DNA from: Pseudobutyrivibrio ruminis
Lineage (GTDB): Bacteria > Bacillota > Clostridia > Lachnospirales > Lachnospiraceae
Reading direction: 5' to 3'
Assembly (NCBI GenBank): GCA_015057315.1
Contig: SVER01000013.1
Location: 23,032 to 87,031 of the forward strand
Length of the DNA stretch: 64,000 nucleotides
A model generated the notes under the pieces. It had not been told where the DNA came from, did no database searches, and saw nothing but the letters and a program-made list of their open reading frames with translations. Positions 41,785 through 49,476 of this stretch are shown here, in pieces. Position numbers and translations under genes: made by a program. Every line of letters starts with the position of its first letter. The stretch's first letter is position 1.

Positions 41785-43149
41785 ATGAATAAAAAATCCG
41801 TTGATTTGTTAAATGGGTCAATTGTAAGAGGGATGATTCAGTTTTGCATCCCTCTTTTTATCGGTCAACTTTTGCAGCAGCTTTACAACATAGCTGACGC
41901 CTGGGTTGTAGGAAATTTTGCCGAGAGTAATGCCTTTGCTGCCATCAGCTCCGGTGGCGCGTTAAGCTTTTTTATCGTAGGTTTCTTTGGCGGTATGGGC
42001 GCCGGCGGTGGAATTATCATTAGCCGATACTTTGGTGCAAAGGATGAGGAAAATGTTGTTAATTCTATCCATAGTAATGTTTTGTTTGCACTTATCTGTT
42101 CCGCAGTGGCTACCATAATTGGCTTGATATTTGTTCCTGTTATGCTTCGTATAATCGATACTCCAGCAGAGGTACTGCCATATAGCTTACAGTATTTTAG
42201 GATTTATTTTGGAGGCATTTCTACCATCGTTTTGTACAACACCTTTATGAATATTATGAGGTCAGTGGGGGATAGCTTCCATCCACTTATATATTTACTT
42301 GTTTCATCTGTGATTAATGTGGTGTTGGATTTATATTTTGTAGCATATTTGCACACAGGTGTAGTAGGCGCTGCAGCAGCTACAGTTATTTCCCAGGGGC
42401 TATCAGCGCTATTATGCTTCATACGCTTGCTTAGAATCACTGATTACACAGGTGTTAAGCTTTCAAAGATTTTTATCTGGCATCCACAAATCATTAGACA
42501 AATCCTGGTACAGGGGCTTCCTATGGGGCTACAGAATTCAGTAATCTCCATTGGAAATATTGTGGTGCAGAAGAACATTAATGCATTTGGCCCACATGCC
42601 ATGAATGGAATGGGGGCCTATGCCAAGATAGAAGGCTTCGTATTCCTTCCTATTAATAGCATTTCCATGGCTGTGCCTACATTTATTAGTCAAAACCTTG
42701 GCGCTAGAAAGTACGATAGAGCAAAGCAGGGTGCTCGTTTTAGTTTAGTTGTTGGAGTTGTTCTTGCAGAGGTGATAGGCTTAGTATTCTATCTGTTTGC
42801 AGACCCACTCCTTGGCATATTTATTAAGGATGCAGATGATATTTTGTATGGTCACATGCAGGTCGCAACAGTTGCATTTTTCTATTGCCTGCTTGCATAC
42901 TCACACTGCGCCGCTGGTGTAATGCGAGGCGCTGGTAAATCAATTATTCCTATGGTTACCATGCTCACTTTCTGGTGCGGAGTTAGAATTGTCTACGTCA
43001 CCATAGCAGTTCATTTTATACCAAAGTTTACCACCATCAGCTGGTGCTATCCTCTTACCTGGGCTTGTTCAACTATCGTATTTACGATATGGCTTCTCAC
43101 CCAAGATTGGACCCACGCCTACGACACCCAGCATGTGTGGCATTCGTAA
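41785..43149 (+). CDS. MATE-family efflux transporter
   Basis: A 454-residue multidrug/toxin extrusion-type transporter with twelve membrane segments. It opens with DLLNGSIVRGMIQFCIPLFIGQLLQQLYNIADAWVVG (given here only by its ends: DLLNGSIVRG, YNIADAWVVG), the normal MATE N-terminus, and includes NTFMNIMRSVGDSFHPLIY and the second-half QGLPMGLQNSVISIGN. The substrate is not predictable. The ATG at 41785 follows AGAGGTGTTT; a GTG 18 bases earlier has no site. Confidence 0.92.
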   Translation: MNKKSVDLLNGSIVRGMIQFCIPLFIGQLLQQLYNIADAWVVGNFAESNAFAAISSGGALSFFIVGFFGGMGAGGGIIISRYFGAKDEENVVNSIHSNVLFALICSAVATIIGLIFVPVMLRIIDTPAEVLPYSLQYFRIYFGGISTIVLYNTFMNIMRSVGDSFHPLIYLLVSSVINVVLDLYFVAYLHTGVVGAAAATVISQGLSALLCFIRLLRITDYTGVKLSKIFIWHPQIIRQILVQGLPMGLQNSVISIGNIVVQKNINAFGPHAMNGMGAYAKIEGFVFLPINSISMAVPTFISQNLGARKYDRAKQGARFSLVVGVVLAEVIGLVFYLFADPLLGIFIKDADDILYGHMQVATVAFFYCLLAYSHCAAGVMRGAGKSIIPMVTMLTFWCGVRIVYVTIAVHFIPKFTTISWCYPLTWACSTIVFTIWLLTQDWTHAYDTQHVWHS

Positions 43150-43227
43150 ATTTAACAAAGACTTAATAATTTTTAGCGTGGTTTTATGGTATTATATAAT
43201 TGAGAAAATAAGGGGAGGTGATTCACA

Positions 43228-43920
43228 GTGGATATTGGTATGTTTCCTGATGACGGAGTCAATTCATGGAACACTGTCATGCTTTTGTATGAATCAGCCA
43301 TCAAAAAATTCCGTACTAAAGTTGAAATTTTGAATGATGAATTTCAGCAGGTGCATCAATATAATCCAATTGAATACATCAAAACAAGAGTTAAGACACC
43401 AGAGAGTATTGTAAAAAAGCTTAAGAAGAATGGATACGAAATCTCTATTCCTAATATGATAGAGCATTGTAATGATATTGCCGGTGTAAGAATAGTTTGT
43501 TCCTTCACATCTGATATTTATCAAATAGCAGAAATGATTGGAAGACAAACTGATGTTACAGTAGTTTCAATAAAGGACTATATAAAGAATCCTAAGCCAT
43601 CTGGATACAAGAGCTATCACATGCTTGTTACTATTCCAATCTATCTTTCAGATAAGACTGTAGACACAAAGGTAGAAATACAGATTCGTACTATTGGAAT
43701 GGATTTCTGGGCCAGCCTAGAGCACAAGATTTATTACAAGTTTGAAGGTAATGCTCCAGATTATATCAGCCGTGATTTGCGTGAATGTTCTGAGATTGTT
43801 TCCATGATGGATACCAAGATGCTTCAGCTTAACAACGCTATTATGCAGACTAAGCTGGAGGAGGAAGAAAAGCTTAAGGCTGAGCGCAGGCACAAAAATA
43901 ACTGGAAAGAAAATATCTAG
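43228..43920 (+). CDS. Small alarmone synthetase, RelQ/YjbM type ((p)ppGpp synthetase)
   Basis: A 230-residue single-domain RelA/SpoT synthetase without HD hydrolase or regulatory domain. It should transfer pyrophosphate from ATP to GTP/GDP. Motifs: YEISIPNMIEHCNDIAGVRI, DYIKNPKPSGYKSYH and VEIQIRTIGMDFWASLEHKI (Glu of the EIQIRT catalytic segment). It ends in a charged helical tail typical of tetrameric RelQ. The start is the GTG at 43228, preceded by GGGGAGGTGATTCACA, a very strong ribosome binding site. Confidence 0.94.
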   Translation: MDIGMFPDDGVNSWNTVMLLYESAIKKFRTKVEILNDEFQQVHQYNPIEYIKTRVKTPESIVKKLKKNGYEISIPNMIEHCNDIAGVRIVCSFTSDIYQIAEMIGRQTDVTVVSIKDYIKNPKPSGYKSYHMLVTIPIYLSDKTVDTKVEIQIRTIGMDFWASLEHKIYYKFEGNAPDYISRDLRECSEIVSMMDTKMLQLNNAIMQTKLEEEEKLKAERRHKNNWKENI

Positions 43921-43931
43921 TATACTATAAT

Positions 43932-43967
43932 ATGAACTGTCGTGTATCGCGGCAGTTCATTTTTTAT
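43932..43967 (+). terminator. Terminator between the alarmone synthetase gene and uppP
   Basis: TGAACTG and CAGTTCA with flanking TCG/CGG pairing form a stem, followed by TTTTTT. The uppP ribosome binding site (GGAGG) begins only a few bases later, so uppP would need read-through or a promoter within this short interval (TATAAT is present at 43926-43931). Confidence 0.8.
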
Positions 43968-43978
43968 GGAGGATATTT

Positions 43979-44836
43979 ATGTTAGAAATATTAAAAGCCA
44001 TATTATTTGGCGTAGTCGAAGGAATCACAGAGTGGCTTCCAATCAGTAGTACAGGTCACATGATTCTTCTTGATGAAATAGTTAAGCTTGATGTTTCAGA
44101 GGAATTCTACAGCATGTTCCAGGTAGTAATTCAGCTTGGCGCAATCCTTGCAGTAGTTTTAATCTTCTGGAATAAGATTTGGCCATTCGGTAAGAAAAAC
44201 AATCAGGCTCCACTTTCTAAGACAGGTATTGGTGCATGGGTTAAGACAGATATTTTTGTTCTTTGGTTCCACATCCTTGTATCTTGCGTGCCAGCTGCTG
44301 TTGTCGGGCTTCTTTGGGATGATTTATTCGAAGCGCTTTTTTATAATTACACTACAGTAGCAATTATGCTTATCATTTTTGGTATAGCTTTCATCGTTGT
44401 TGAGAATATGAAGTCAGGCCACAGCGCCAAGATTAACGCAGTGGCAGATATCACATACACAACAGCATTTTTGATTGGTATGTTCCAGCTTATTGCTGCT
44501 ATTTTCCCTGGTACATCCCGCTCTGGAGCAACTATTGTCGGCGCCCTCTTAATTGGTGTGTCACGTACAGTTGCAGCAGAGTACACATTCTACCTTGCCA
44601 TCCCTGTTATGTTTGGCGCCAGCCTTCTTAAGATTCTTAAGTTCGGCTTTAGCTTCACAGCCATGGAGGCAGCCATCCTTCTTGTAGGCATGGTAGTAGC
44701 ATTTGTTGTATCAATGTTTGTAATCAAGTTCTTAATGGGCTATATCAAAAAGCACGATTTCAAGGTCTTCGGTTGGTACCGTATCATCCTTGGTATCATC
44801 GTCCTTGCATGCGGTATCGCTGGCGTAATTGGCTAA
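43979..44836 (+). CDS. uppP: Undecaprenyl-diphosphatase UppP (BacA)
   Basis: Integral membrane enzyme of 285 residues that recycles undecaprenyl pyrophosphate to the monophosphate for cell-wall synthesis; excess confers bacitracin resistance. The two signature segments are GVVEGITEWLPISSTGHM (residues about 10-27) and FPGTSRSGATIVG (about 180), with eight hydrophobic segments. TATGGAGGATATTT precedes the ATG. Its terminator is formed by a diverged unit of the 74-bp palindromic repeat family. Confidence 0.96.
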   Translation: MLEILKAILFGVVEGITEWLPISSTGHMILLDEIVKLDVSEEFYSMFQVVIQLGAILAVVLIFWNKIWPFGKKNNQAPLSKTGIGAWVKTDIFVLWFHILVSCVPAAVVGLLWDDLFEALFYNYTTVAIMLIIFGIAFIVVENMKSGHSAKINAVADITYTTAFLIGMFQLIAAIFPGTSRSGATIVGALLIGVSRTVAAEYTFYLAIPVMFGASLLKILKFGFSFTAMEAAILLVGMVVAFVVSMFVIKFLMGYIKKHDFKVFGWYRIILGIIVLACGIAGVIG

Positions 44837-44870
44837 GGATTTTGTCCTGACAATTTAATATTGATAATTG

Positions 44871-44927
44871 TTCTGTCACAGCAGATATGAGGAAATGGGA
44901 TTTTCTTTATCGGCTGTGACATTTTTT
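44871..44927 (+). terminator. uppP terminator formed by a diverged palindromic repeat unit (unit 0)
   Basis: TGTCACAGC and GCTGTGACA pair and are followed by TTTTTT, giving a normal terminator. The half-sites CTGTCACA (44873) and TGTGACA (44915) are 42 bp apart, the exact spacing of the eight units in the arrays beyond, and the interior keeps ATGGG-x-TT. The unit starts 95 bp before unit 1. Confidence 0.8.
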
Positions 44928-44965
44928 ATTATTATTTCGCGCCTTCGCTGCCCTGCTGGGTGCTC

Positions 44966-45241
44966 TTCTGTCACAGAGGTAGCGAAAACAATGGGTTTGC
45001 AGCACCCCTTGTGACAGTCCTGGCCTACTAAGTCCTAGTTTCTGTCACAAGGCCAACGAAGAATGAGGGTTTGCAGCTACTCTTGTGACAGAAAAGGTCG
45101 AATAAGTCTAGGATTCTGTCACAAACCCAACGAAAACACTGGGTTTGTGAAGTTTCCAGTGACAGAATCTATACAAGTTTTAAGAGATTCTGTCACAGAG
45201 TCAACGAAAGCATAGGCTTCGCAGAGAATCATGTGACAGAA
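44966..45241. repeat. Array 1: four 54-bp palindromic units at exact 74-bp period
   Basis: Units begin at 44966, 45040, 45114 and 45188, exactly 74 bp apart. Each is 54 bp, opens with TTCTGTCACA and closes with GTGACAG plus two bases, and has its half-sites CTGTCACA and (T/A)GTGACAG exactly 42 bp apart. The interior is partly conserved (AACGAAAAC, then GGGTTTG). The 20-bp intervals between units are also related to each other (for example TAAGTCCTAG and TAAGTCTAGG), so this is a tandem satellite, not a CRISPR. No coding potential is evident. Confidence 0.92.
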
Positions 45242-45255
45242 AATCTATACAGATA

Positions 45256-45372
45256 TTATTGTGAAATAAGGATAGGAGTCTTGTATATCGAATATGTATA
45301 AATACCTGTTGTTAAAATTGTTGTAGCAACCATAGCGGCTGCAAGTGTTGTTGTGATAATGTTCTTTTTCAT
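45256..45372 (-). CDS. 38-residue hydrophobic signal-peptide-like protein between the arrays
   Basis: The minus-strand frame from the ATG at 45372 encodes MKKNIITTTLAAAMVATTIL followed by TTGIYTYSIYKTPILISQ. It has two lysines, a hydrophobic Ala/Thr/Ile helix and a short polar tail, like a signal peptide with a tiny exported remainder or a small membrane peptide. AAGGA lies ten bases upstream. It is downstream of the nuclease-like gene on the same strand and ends 15 bp from array 1. It is too short to be confident. Confidence 0.45.
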   Translation of the reverse strand: MKKNIITTTLAAAMVATTILTTGIYTYSIYKTPILISQ

Positions 45373-45445
45373 ATAATCTAATTCCTTCGAGTTGGAACTT
45401 AATTGTTACAGCGTTATATTAACACCCTTAAAAAAACAATAGGTT

Positions 45446-46225
45446 TTATAACGCTAATGAAAAATCTTTTAAATTCATCATTTCTAGTGCCAATTGAGCA
45501 TTGGTATATGAAAAAAGATTATTTTTTGATTCAAAAGTGAGTATTAGATTCTCGCCAGGTATAATATTATGTTTTTGATATGTCTGCAGCTTTTGAAAGG
45601 CTTGTCTTGCGTACTCATCGTTATCCATCATACCTAGATGCTCCCAATAAATTAGTTTCCTTGTGATTGGATGCATAATTGTAAAGTCTGGATAGAATGT
45701 TAGATTATCTAGCGATAGTTCGCATTCATATCTATATGGAATGGCGTTACTGGCAAGTGCCATATCAATAAAAACTTCCGACTTTGAACGCACAACATTT
45801 CCTGATGGACATTGAAATGTTAATTGTTCGGCATATTTAGTATTGGAATTAAATGGAGAGTTTTGCCATGACAAAAGTTCTGCATCTTCGATTTTGCTAT
45901 AAAATGGCTTCAACAAAGCTTGATAACGTTTGTCCTGAACAAATTCAAGAAGCTTTTCCTCAGCTGCCTGAATGGGGATATCAGCCTTATTGATAGCATT
46001 TATTTTAGCTAATATTACATTGCGTTTGAGAAGAAGGTACTCTTTTCTGGCAAGACTTGATGCAAAAGAAATATTATCCTTTGATATGTATTTCCTTTTA
46101 GATTGATTAAGATAGAACCATCGATACCAATTTCCATTTGGATACACTAACAGTTTCCCTGTTGGTAAAGTACTTAGTTCTTTTTCCACTTTCTCTAATT
46201 CAATATTTAGTTCAATATAATTCAT
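45446..46225 (-). CDS. PD-(D/E)XK nuclease-like protein flanked by repeat arrays
   Basis: A 259-residue soluble protein. Residues 1-130 are helical and charged (ELNIELEKVEKELSTLPTGK, KYISKDNISFASSLARKEYL). The C-terminal half reads like a restriction-endonuclease fold: RSKSEVFIDMAL, PYRYECELSL, YPDFTIMHP, YWEHLGMMD, then NLILTFES, giving E-(x)n-PD-(x)n-E-x-H. Such proteins recur as hypotheticals in Lachnospiraceae, and their substrate is unknown. It has its own promoter at 46273-46301. Both sides carry 74-bp-period palindromic arrays, which could be its recognition sites or regulate it. The ribosome binding site is weak. Confidence 0.7.
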   Translation of the reverse strand: MNYIELNIELEKVEKELSTLPTGKLLVYPNGNWYRWFYLNQSKRKYISKDNISFASSLARKEYLLLKRNVILAKINAINKADIPIQAAEEKLLEFVQDKRYQALLKPFYSKIEDAELLSWQNSPFNSNTKYAEQLTFQCPSGNVVRSKSEVFIDMALASNAIPYRYECELSLDNLTFYPDFTIMHPITRKLIYWEHLGMMDNDEYARQAFQKLQTYQKHNIIPGENLILTFESKNNLFSYTNAQLALEMMNLKDFSLAL

Positions 46226-46272
46226 TTAATTATTTCTGGCTTATTGGAAAACGACAAAAAATAGCTAGTAGT

Positions 46273-46301
46273 TTATAACATTAAACGGTAGGTGTTGTCA
46301 A
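46273..46301 (-). promoter_or_regulatory. Promoter of the nuclease-like gene (minus strand)
   Basis: On the minus strand TTGACA (46301-46296) and TTATAA (46278-46273) are 17 bases apart, 48 bases upstream of the gene. Array 2 lies about 87 bp upstream of the -35 box, so this transcript would not include array 2. Confidence 0.65.
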
Positions 46302-46387
46302 TAGAAAGTTATTAAATATTATTAAATTCTAATAATTGAGGCTAATTGTAATGTATCTATCATTTTCGGGTATTTATTATATTGACT

Positions 46388-46663
46388 TGCTGTCACAAGG
46401 GCAACGGGAATATAGGGATTGGAGAGGATGTTGTGACAGAGAATAAAGAAAATAAGGAGAATTCTGTCACAGAGGTAACGTAAATATAGGGATTGAAGGG
46501 ACTCTTGTGACAGAGAAAGAGGAAATTGAGAAGAATTCTGTCACAGAGGCGACGTAAACATAGGGATTACAGGAAATCTTGTGACAGTGTAAGGGAAAAT
46601 CAAGGAGAGTTCTGTCACAGGAGGAGTGAAAACAATGGGGTTAGCGTTGTACTTGTGACAGTT
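46388..46663. repeat. Array 2: four 54-bp palindromic units at exact 74-bp period
   Basis: Units begin at 46388, 46462, 46536 and 46610, exactly 74 bp apart, in the same orientation as array 1. Every unit has CTGTCACA and TGTGACAG exactly 42 bp apart. The interior of the first three reads close to AACGTAAATATAGGGATT; the fourth (GAAAACAATGGGGTT) is closer to array 1. The 20-bp intervals are purine-rich and related to each other (AATAAGGAG, ATTGAGAAG, ATCAAGGAG). The array lies between the nuclease-like gene and hypF. Confidence 0.92.
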
Positions 46664-46674
46664 ACGGTTACGGG

Positions 46675-46767
46675 AGAATCTAGAAAGAATCTAAGAAAGT
46701 ATCCAAGCAAGGATCTCAGAAAGAAACCAAAAAGAATCTCACAAAGAATCCCAAAAGACTCCCCAGG
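46675..46767. repeat. Eight degenerate 11-12-bp purine-rich tandem repeats
   Basis: Directly after array 2, the motif AGAATCTCAGAA recurs eight times with 11- or 12-base spacing: AGAATCTAGAA, AGAATCTAAGAA, AGTATCCAAGCA, AGGATCTCAGAA, AGAAACCAAAA, AGAATCTCACAA, AGAATCCCAAA and AGACTCCCCAGG. It ends about 60 bases before hypF. A reading frame through it exists but has no ribosome binding site. Confidence 0.7.
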
Positions 46768-46827
46768 AGTGAAATATCCCCTGGAAAGTGTTAAAATAGG
46801 CAAAGATTATTGATGAAGGAAAGTTTG

Positions 46828-49167
46828 ATGATTAGGAAATATACGATTAAGGGCTTGGTGCAGGGGATAGGATATAGACCATGGGTGGCCAAGCTGGCGG
46901 ATGAACTTAATATAGAAGGATATGTGAGAAATACTGGAGGCATTGTGACTGTGGTGGCTGTTGGAGAGGCCAGTAAACTAGAGAAACTAAAGCAGAGGTT
47001 GACCAAGGATGTGCCAACAGGAGGATTTGTCACATCAATCGATGAAGAGGAGCTTCAAAAAAATGAGGTGGAGCTTTCATCAGATCATCAATTTAAGATT
47101 ATTGAATCTGACAGTGATGTGAAAGCGAATCTTCCACTTATTCCAGCAGATATTTGTACATGTGATGAATGCAAAGAAGAATTACTTAATCCTGGTAATA
47201 GGCGTTATCTGCATCCATTTATTAGTTGCACTATTTGTGGCCCGAGATATTCCATAATAGAAAGCTTACCCTATGACAGAGATACTATCACTATGGGGGA
47301 TTTTGATATGTGCCCTAAGTGTGCTAAGGAATACACAGGCAAGCTTGATAGAAGGCGTCATGCCCAGACTATAGCTTGTAAGGAATGTGGTCCAAGGCTT
47401 TCATTTAAGCAAGTGTCAGGTGAGGCTGAGGCCATGGATTTATCACAGCTTTCAGAACAGGCTAAGAAGCTATATACAGATTTAAAGTTAGATAATCCAG
47501 AATTTGCAAGGGCTATTGATGTAATTGCAGCAGGTGGAATACTTGCGGTAAAGGATATAGGTGGATACCACTTAGCCTGCAATCCATTTGATGATCAGGC
47601 GGTGGCGGCACTTAGAACTCTTAAGCACAGAGAAGCCAAGGCTTTTGCGGTGATGTTTGCTGATGTGAAAAGTGTCTCAAGCTATTGTCAGGTAAATCCG
47701 AAAGAGCAGGCACTATTAGAAAGTCCAGCTAGACCAATAGTACTGTTAAAACGTATATACGATAATGATAAGCCATTAGCAGAAAATGTTTGTCTTACCA
47801 GCCCACAGGTAGGAGCAATGCTTCCTTGTAATCCAGTGCAGATATTATTGGCAGAGATTCTTGGCCCAATCATTATGACCAGTGGAAATGCCAGTGGAGA
47901 TGTGCTTGAAACTGATGATGATAAAATGCTTCAGTGGCTTATGGATAGAGCATCATCGGGGGAGATGGAAGCAACCCCAATAGCAATGCTTAGCCACAAC
48001 AGAAGAATCCTTAGACCTATGGATGATTCTGTAATGAAGGTAGTATGTGGCAGGCAGCAGTTTATAAGAAGAGCGAGAGGCTATGTGCCATCACCAATCA
48101 GTGTGGATATCTCAGGGGAATTTTTTGCAGCAGGTGGAGATCTTAAATCAAGCTTTTGCTATATAAAAAATGGTTTGGCATACACCAGCCAATATCTTGG
48201 TGACATGGAATCTGTTAGCTGCCAGCATTTTTATAAGAATGAGAAGGTTGCTATGGAGCAGATATTTGGATTCAGGCCAAATGCGGTGGCGGTGGATAAG
48301 CACCCAGGATATTTCAGCAGAAAAGCAGGAGAAGAGGCGGCCGAGAATGCTAATCTGAAGCTAACTCAGATTCAACACCATAAAGCCCATGTGGCAGCAG
48401 TGATTGCAGAACATAAGCTTACGGGCAAGGTACTTGGTTTTGCATTTGATGGAACAGGCTATGGTGATGATGGAAGTATATGGGGAAGCGAAACATTCCT
48501 GTGGGATGGAATATCTGAAATGACGCGAATTGCTCACCTGAAGCTGATGAAGCTTATAGGCGGTGATGAAGGCGCTAAGAATTGCGATACCATTTTGACT
48601 GGGATGCTTCATAACTATGGGATACAGCTACTAGATGCAAATAATGATTCCATGGAGCAGCAGCTTATCAAAGCGGCCATTGATAACAATATTAACACAG
48701 TCACATCCACATCCATGGGAAGATTGTTTGATGCTGTGTCGGCGTTGCTTGATATATGCCACTATAATTCCTATGAAGGTCAGGCTCCGATAGAGTTAGA
48801 GAATGTTGCAGCCCATTCCAAGAAATCGTATCCCCTTCACATAGGAGCAGACGGTGATACAAATGCCTTGTTTGAAGATATCGTATATGCGATATCAAAT
48901 GGTGTAGATAAAGCAGAACTTGCCAGGGGCTTTATAGATGCAGTGGCAGACTACGTGGTAACAACAGCCATTGAAAACAAGGATAAGCTTGATGATAAAA
49001 ATCAAATAGTCTTGTCAGGTGGAACATTCTTAAATCGAATTTTACTGGAAGATTTGATATCAGGTCTTGAATCACAAGGTTTTAATGTGTATATCGCTGA
49101 GCAACTTCCACCAGGAGATGGCGGCATCTGCCTTGGGCAGGCATATCTGATTACAAGGCAACAATGA
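46828..49167 (+). CDS. hypF: Carbamoyltransferase HypF
   Basis: NiFe-hydrogenase maturation protein that makes the CN ligands of the active-site iron from carbamoyl phosphate, transferring the carbamoyl group to the HypE C-terminal cysteine. Domains in order: acylphosphatase (IKGLVQGIGYRPWVAKL), two zinc-ribbon pairs (CTCDEC, CTICGPRYS, CPKCAKEY, CKECGPRL), YrdC-like (ILAVKDIGGYHLACNPFD) and Kae1/ASKHA domain (HHKAHVAAVIAEH, FDGTGYGDDG). The full length is about 780 residues. I prefer the ATG at 46828, four bases after AAGGAAAG; an ATG at 46813 is possible. hypC follows after 99 bases. Confidence 0.95.
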   Translation: MIRKYTIKGLVQGIGYRPWVAKLADELNIEGYVRNTGGIVTVVAVGEASKLEKLKQRLTKDVPTGGFVTSIDEEELQKNEVELSSDHQFKIIESDSDVKANLPLIPADICTCDECKEELLNPGNRRYLHPFISCTICGPRYSIIESLPYDRDTITMGDFDMCPKCAKEYTGKLDRRRHAQTIACKECGPRLSFKQVSGEAEAMDLSQLSEQAKKLYTDLKLDNPEFARAIDVIAAGGILAVKDIGGYHLACNPFDDQAVAALRTLKHREAKAFAVMFADVKSVSSYCQVNPKEQALLESPARPIVLLKRIYDNDKPLAENVCLTSPQVGAMLPCNPVQILLAEILGPIIMTSGNASGDVLETDDDKMLQWLMDRASSGEMEATPIAMLSHNRRILRPMDDSVMKVVCGRQQFIRRARGYVPSPISVDISGEFFAAGGDLKSSFCYIKNGLAYTSQYLGDMESVSCQHFYKNEKVAMEQIFGFRPNAVAVDKHPGYFSRKAGEEAAENANLKLTQIQHHKAHVAAVIAEHKLTGKVLGFAFDGTGYGDDGSIWGSETFLWDGISEMTRIAHLKLMKLIGGDEGAKNCDTILTGMLHNYGIQLLDANNDSMEQQLIKAAIDNNINTVTSTSMGRLFDAVSALLDICHYNSYEGQAPIELENVAAHSKKSYPLHIGADGDTNALFEDIVYAISNGVDKAELARGFIDAVADYVVTTAIENKDKLDDKNQIVLSGGTFLNRILLEDLISGLESQGFNVYIAEQLPPGDGGICLGQAYLITRQQ

Positions 49168-49266
49168 TTGTAAAAACCTAGTTTCTGCCCTTTATTTTAT
49201 ACAATTATTCATTATATATTGTGCTAAACTAATAACAGTAAGTTTTGTTTTTAAGAGGTAATAATT

Positions 49267-49476
49267 ATGTGTGTAGCAATACCAGGATTAGTTAAAAAGA
49301 AAAAAGATGGAAAAGTAACAGTCGATTTCAACGGCAACGAGGTTGAGGCGTACGCAGGCCTTGTTAATGTAAAGGAGGGGGATTACGCCCTTGTTCATGC
49401 AGGTTGCGTTATCCAGACACTTAAGAAGGATGAGGCAGAAGAGATTCTTGAGCTTATGGGAGGCCTTGAAGGCTAA
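49267..49476 (+). CDS. hypC: Hydrogenase maturation chaperone HypC
   Basis: A 69-residue OB-fold chaperone that carries the Fe(CN)2CO unit together with HypD to the hydrogenase large subunit. The invariant N-terminal MCVAIPG provides the essential Cys2 after Met removal. AAGAGGTAATAATT precedes the ATG. The hypD ATG overlaps the hypC stop (TAATG), so the two partners are translationally coupled. Confidence 0.96.
   Translation: MCVAIPGLVKKKKDGKVTVDFNGNEVEAYAGLVNVKEGDYALVHAGCVIQTLKKDEAEEILELMGGLEG

Noticed and set aside
44966..46663. CRISPR array
   Set aside because: Repeats are imperfect, 54 bp and palindromic across their whole length. The 20-bp intervals resemble each other, units number only four per array, and no cas gene is near.
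46388..46663. Type III toxin-antitoxin RNA array upstream of a toxin gene
   Set aside because: The array is upstream of the nuclease-like gene, but that gene has its own promoter between the array and its start. The protein does not look like ToxN, and a second array lies on the other side. It cannot be fully excluded.
46526..46813. 95-residue basic protein read through array 2 and the 12-bp repeat
   Set aside because: There is no ribosome binding site, the composition merely reflects the repeats, and the frame depends on repeat unit lengths.
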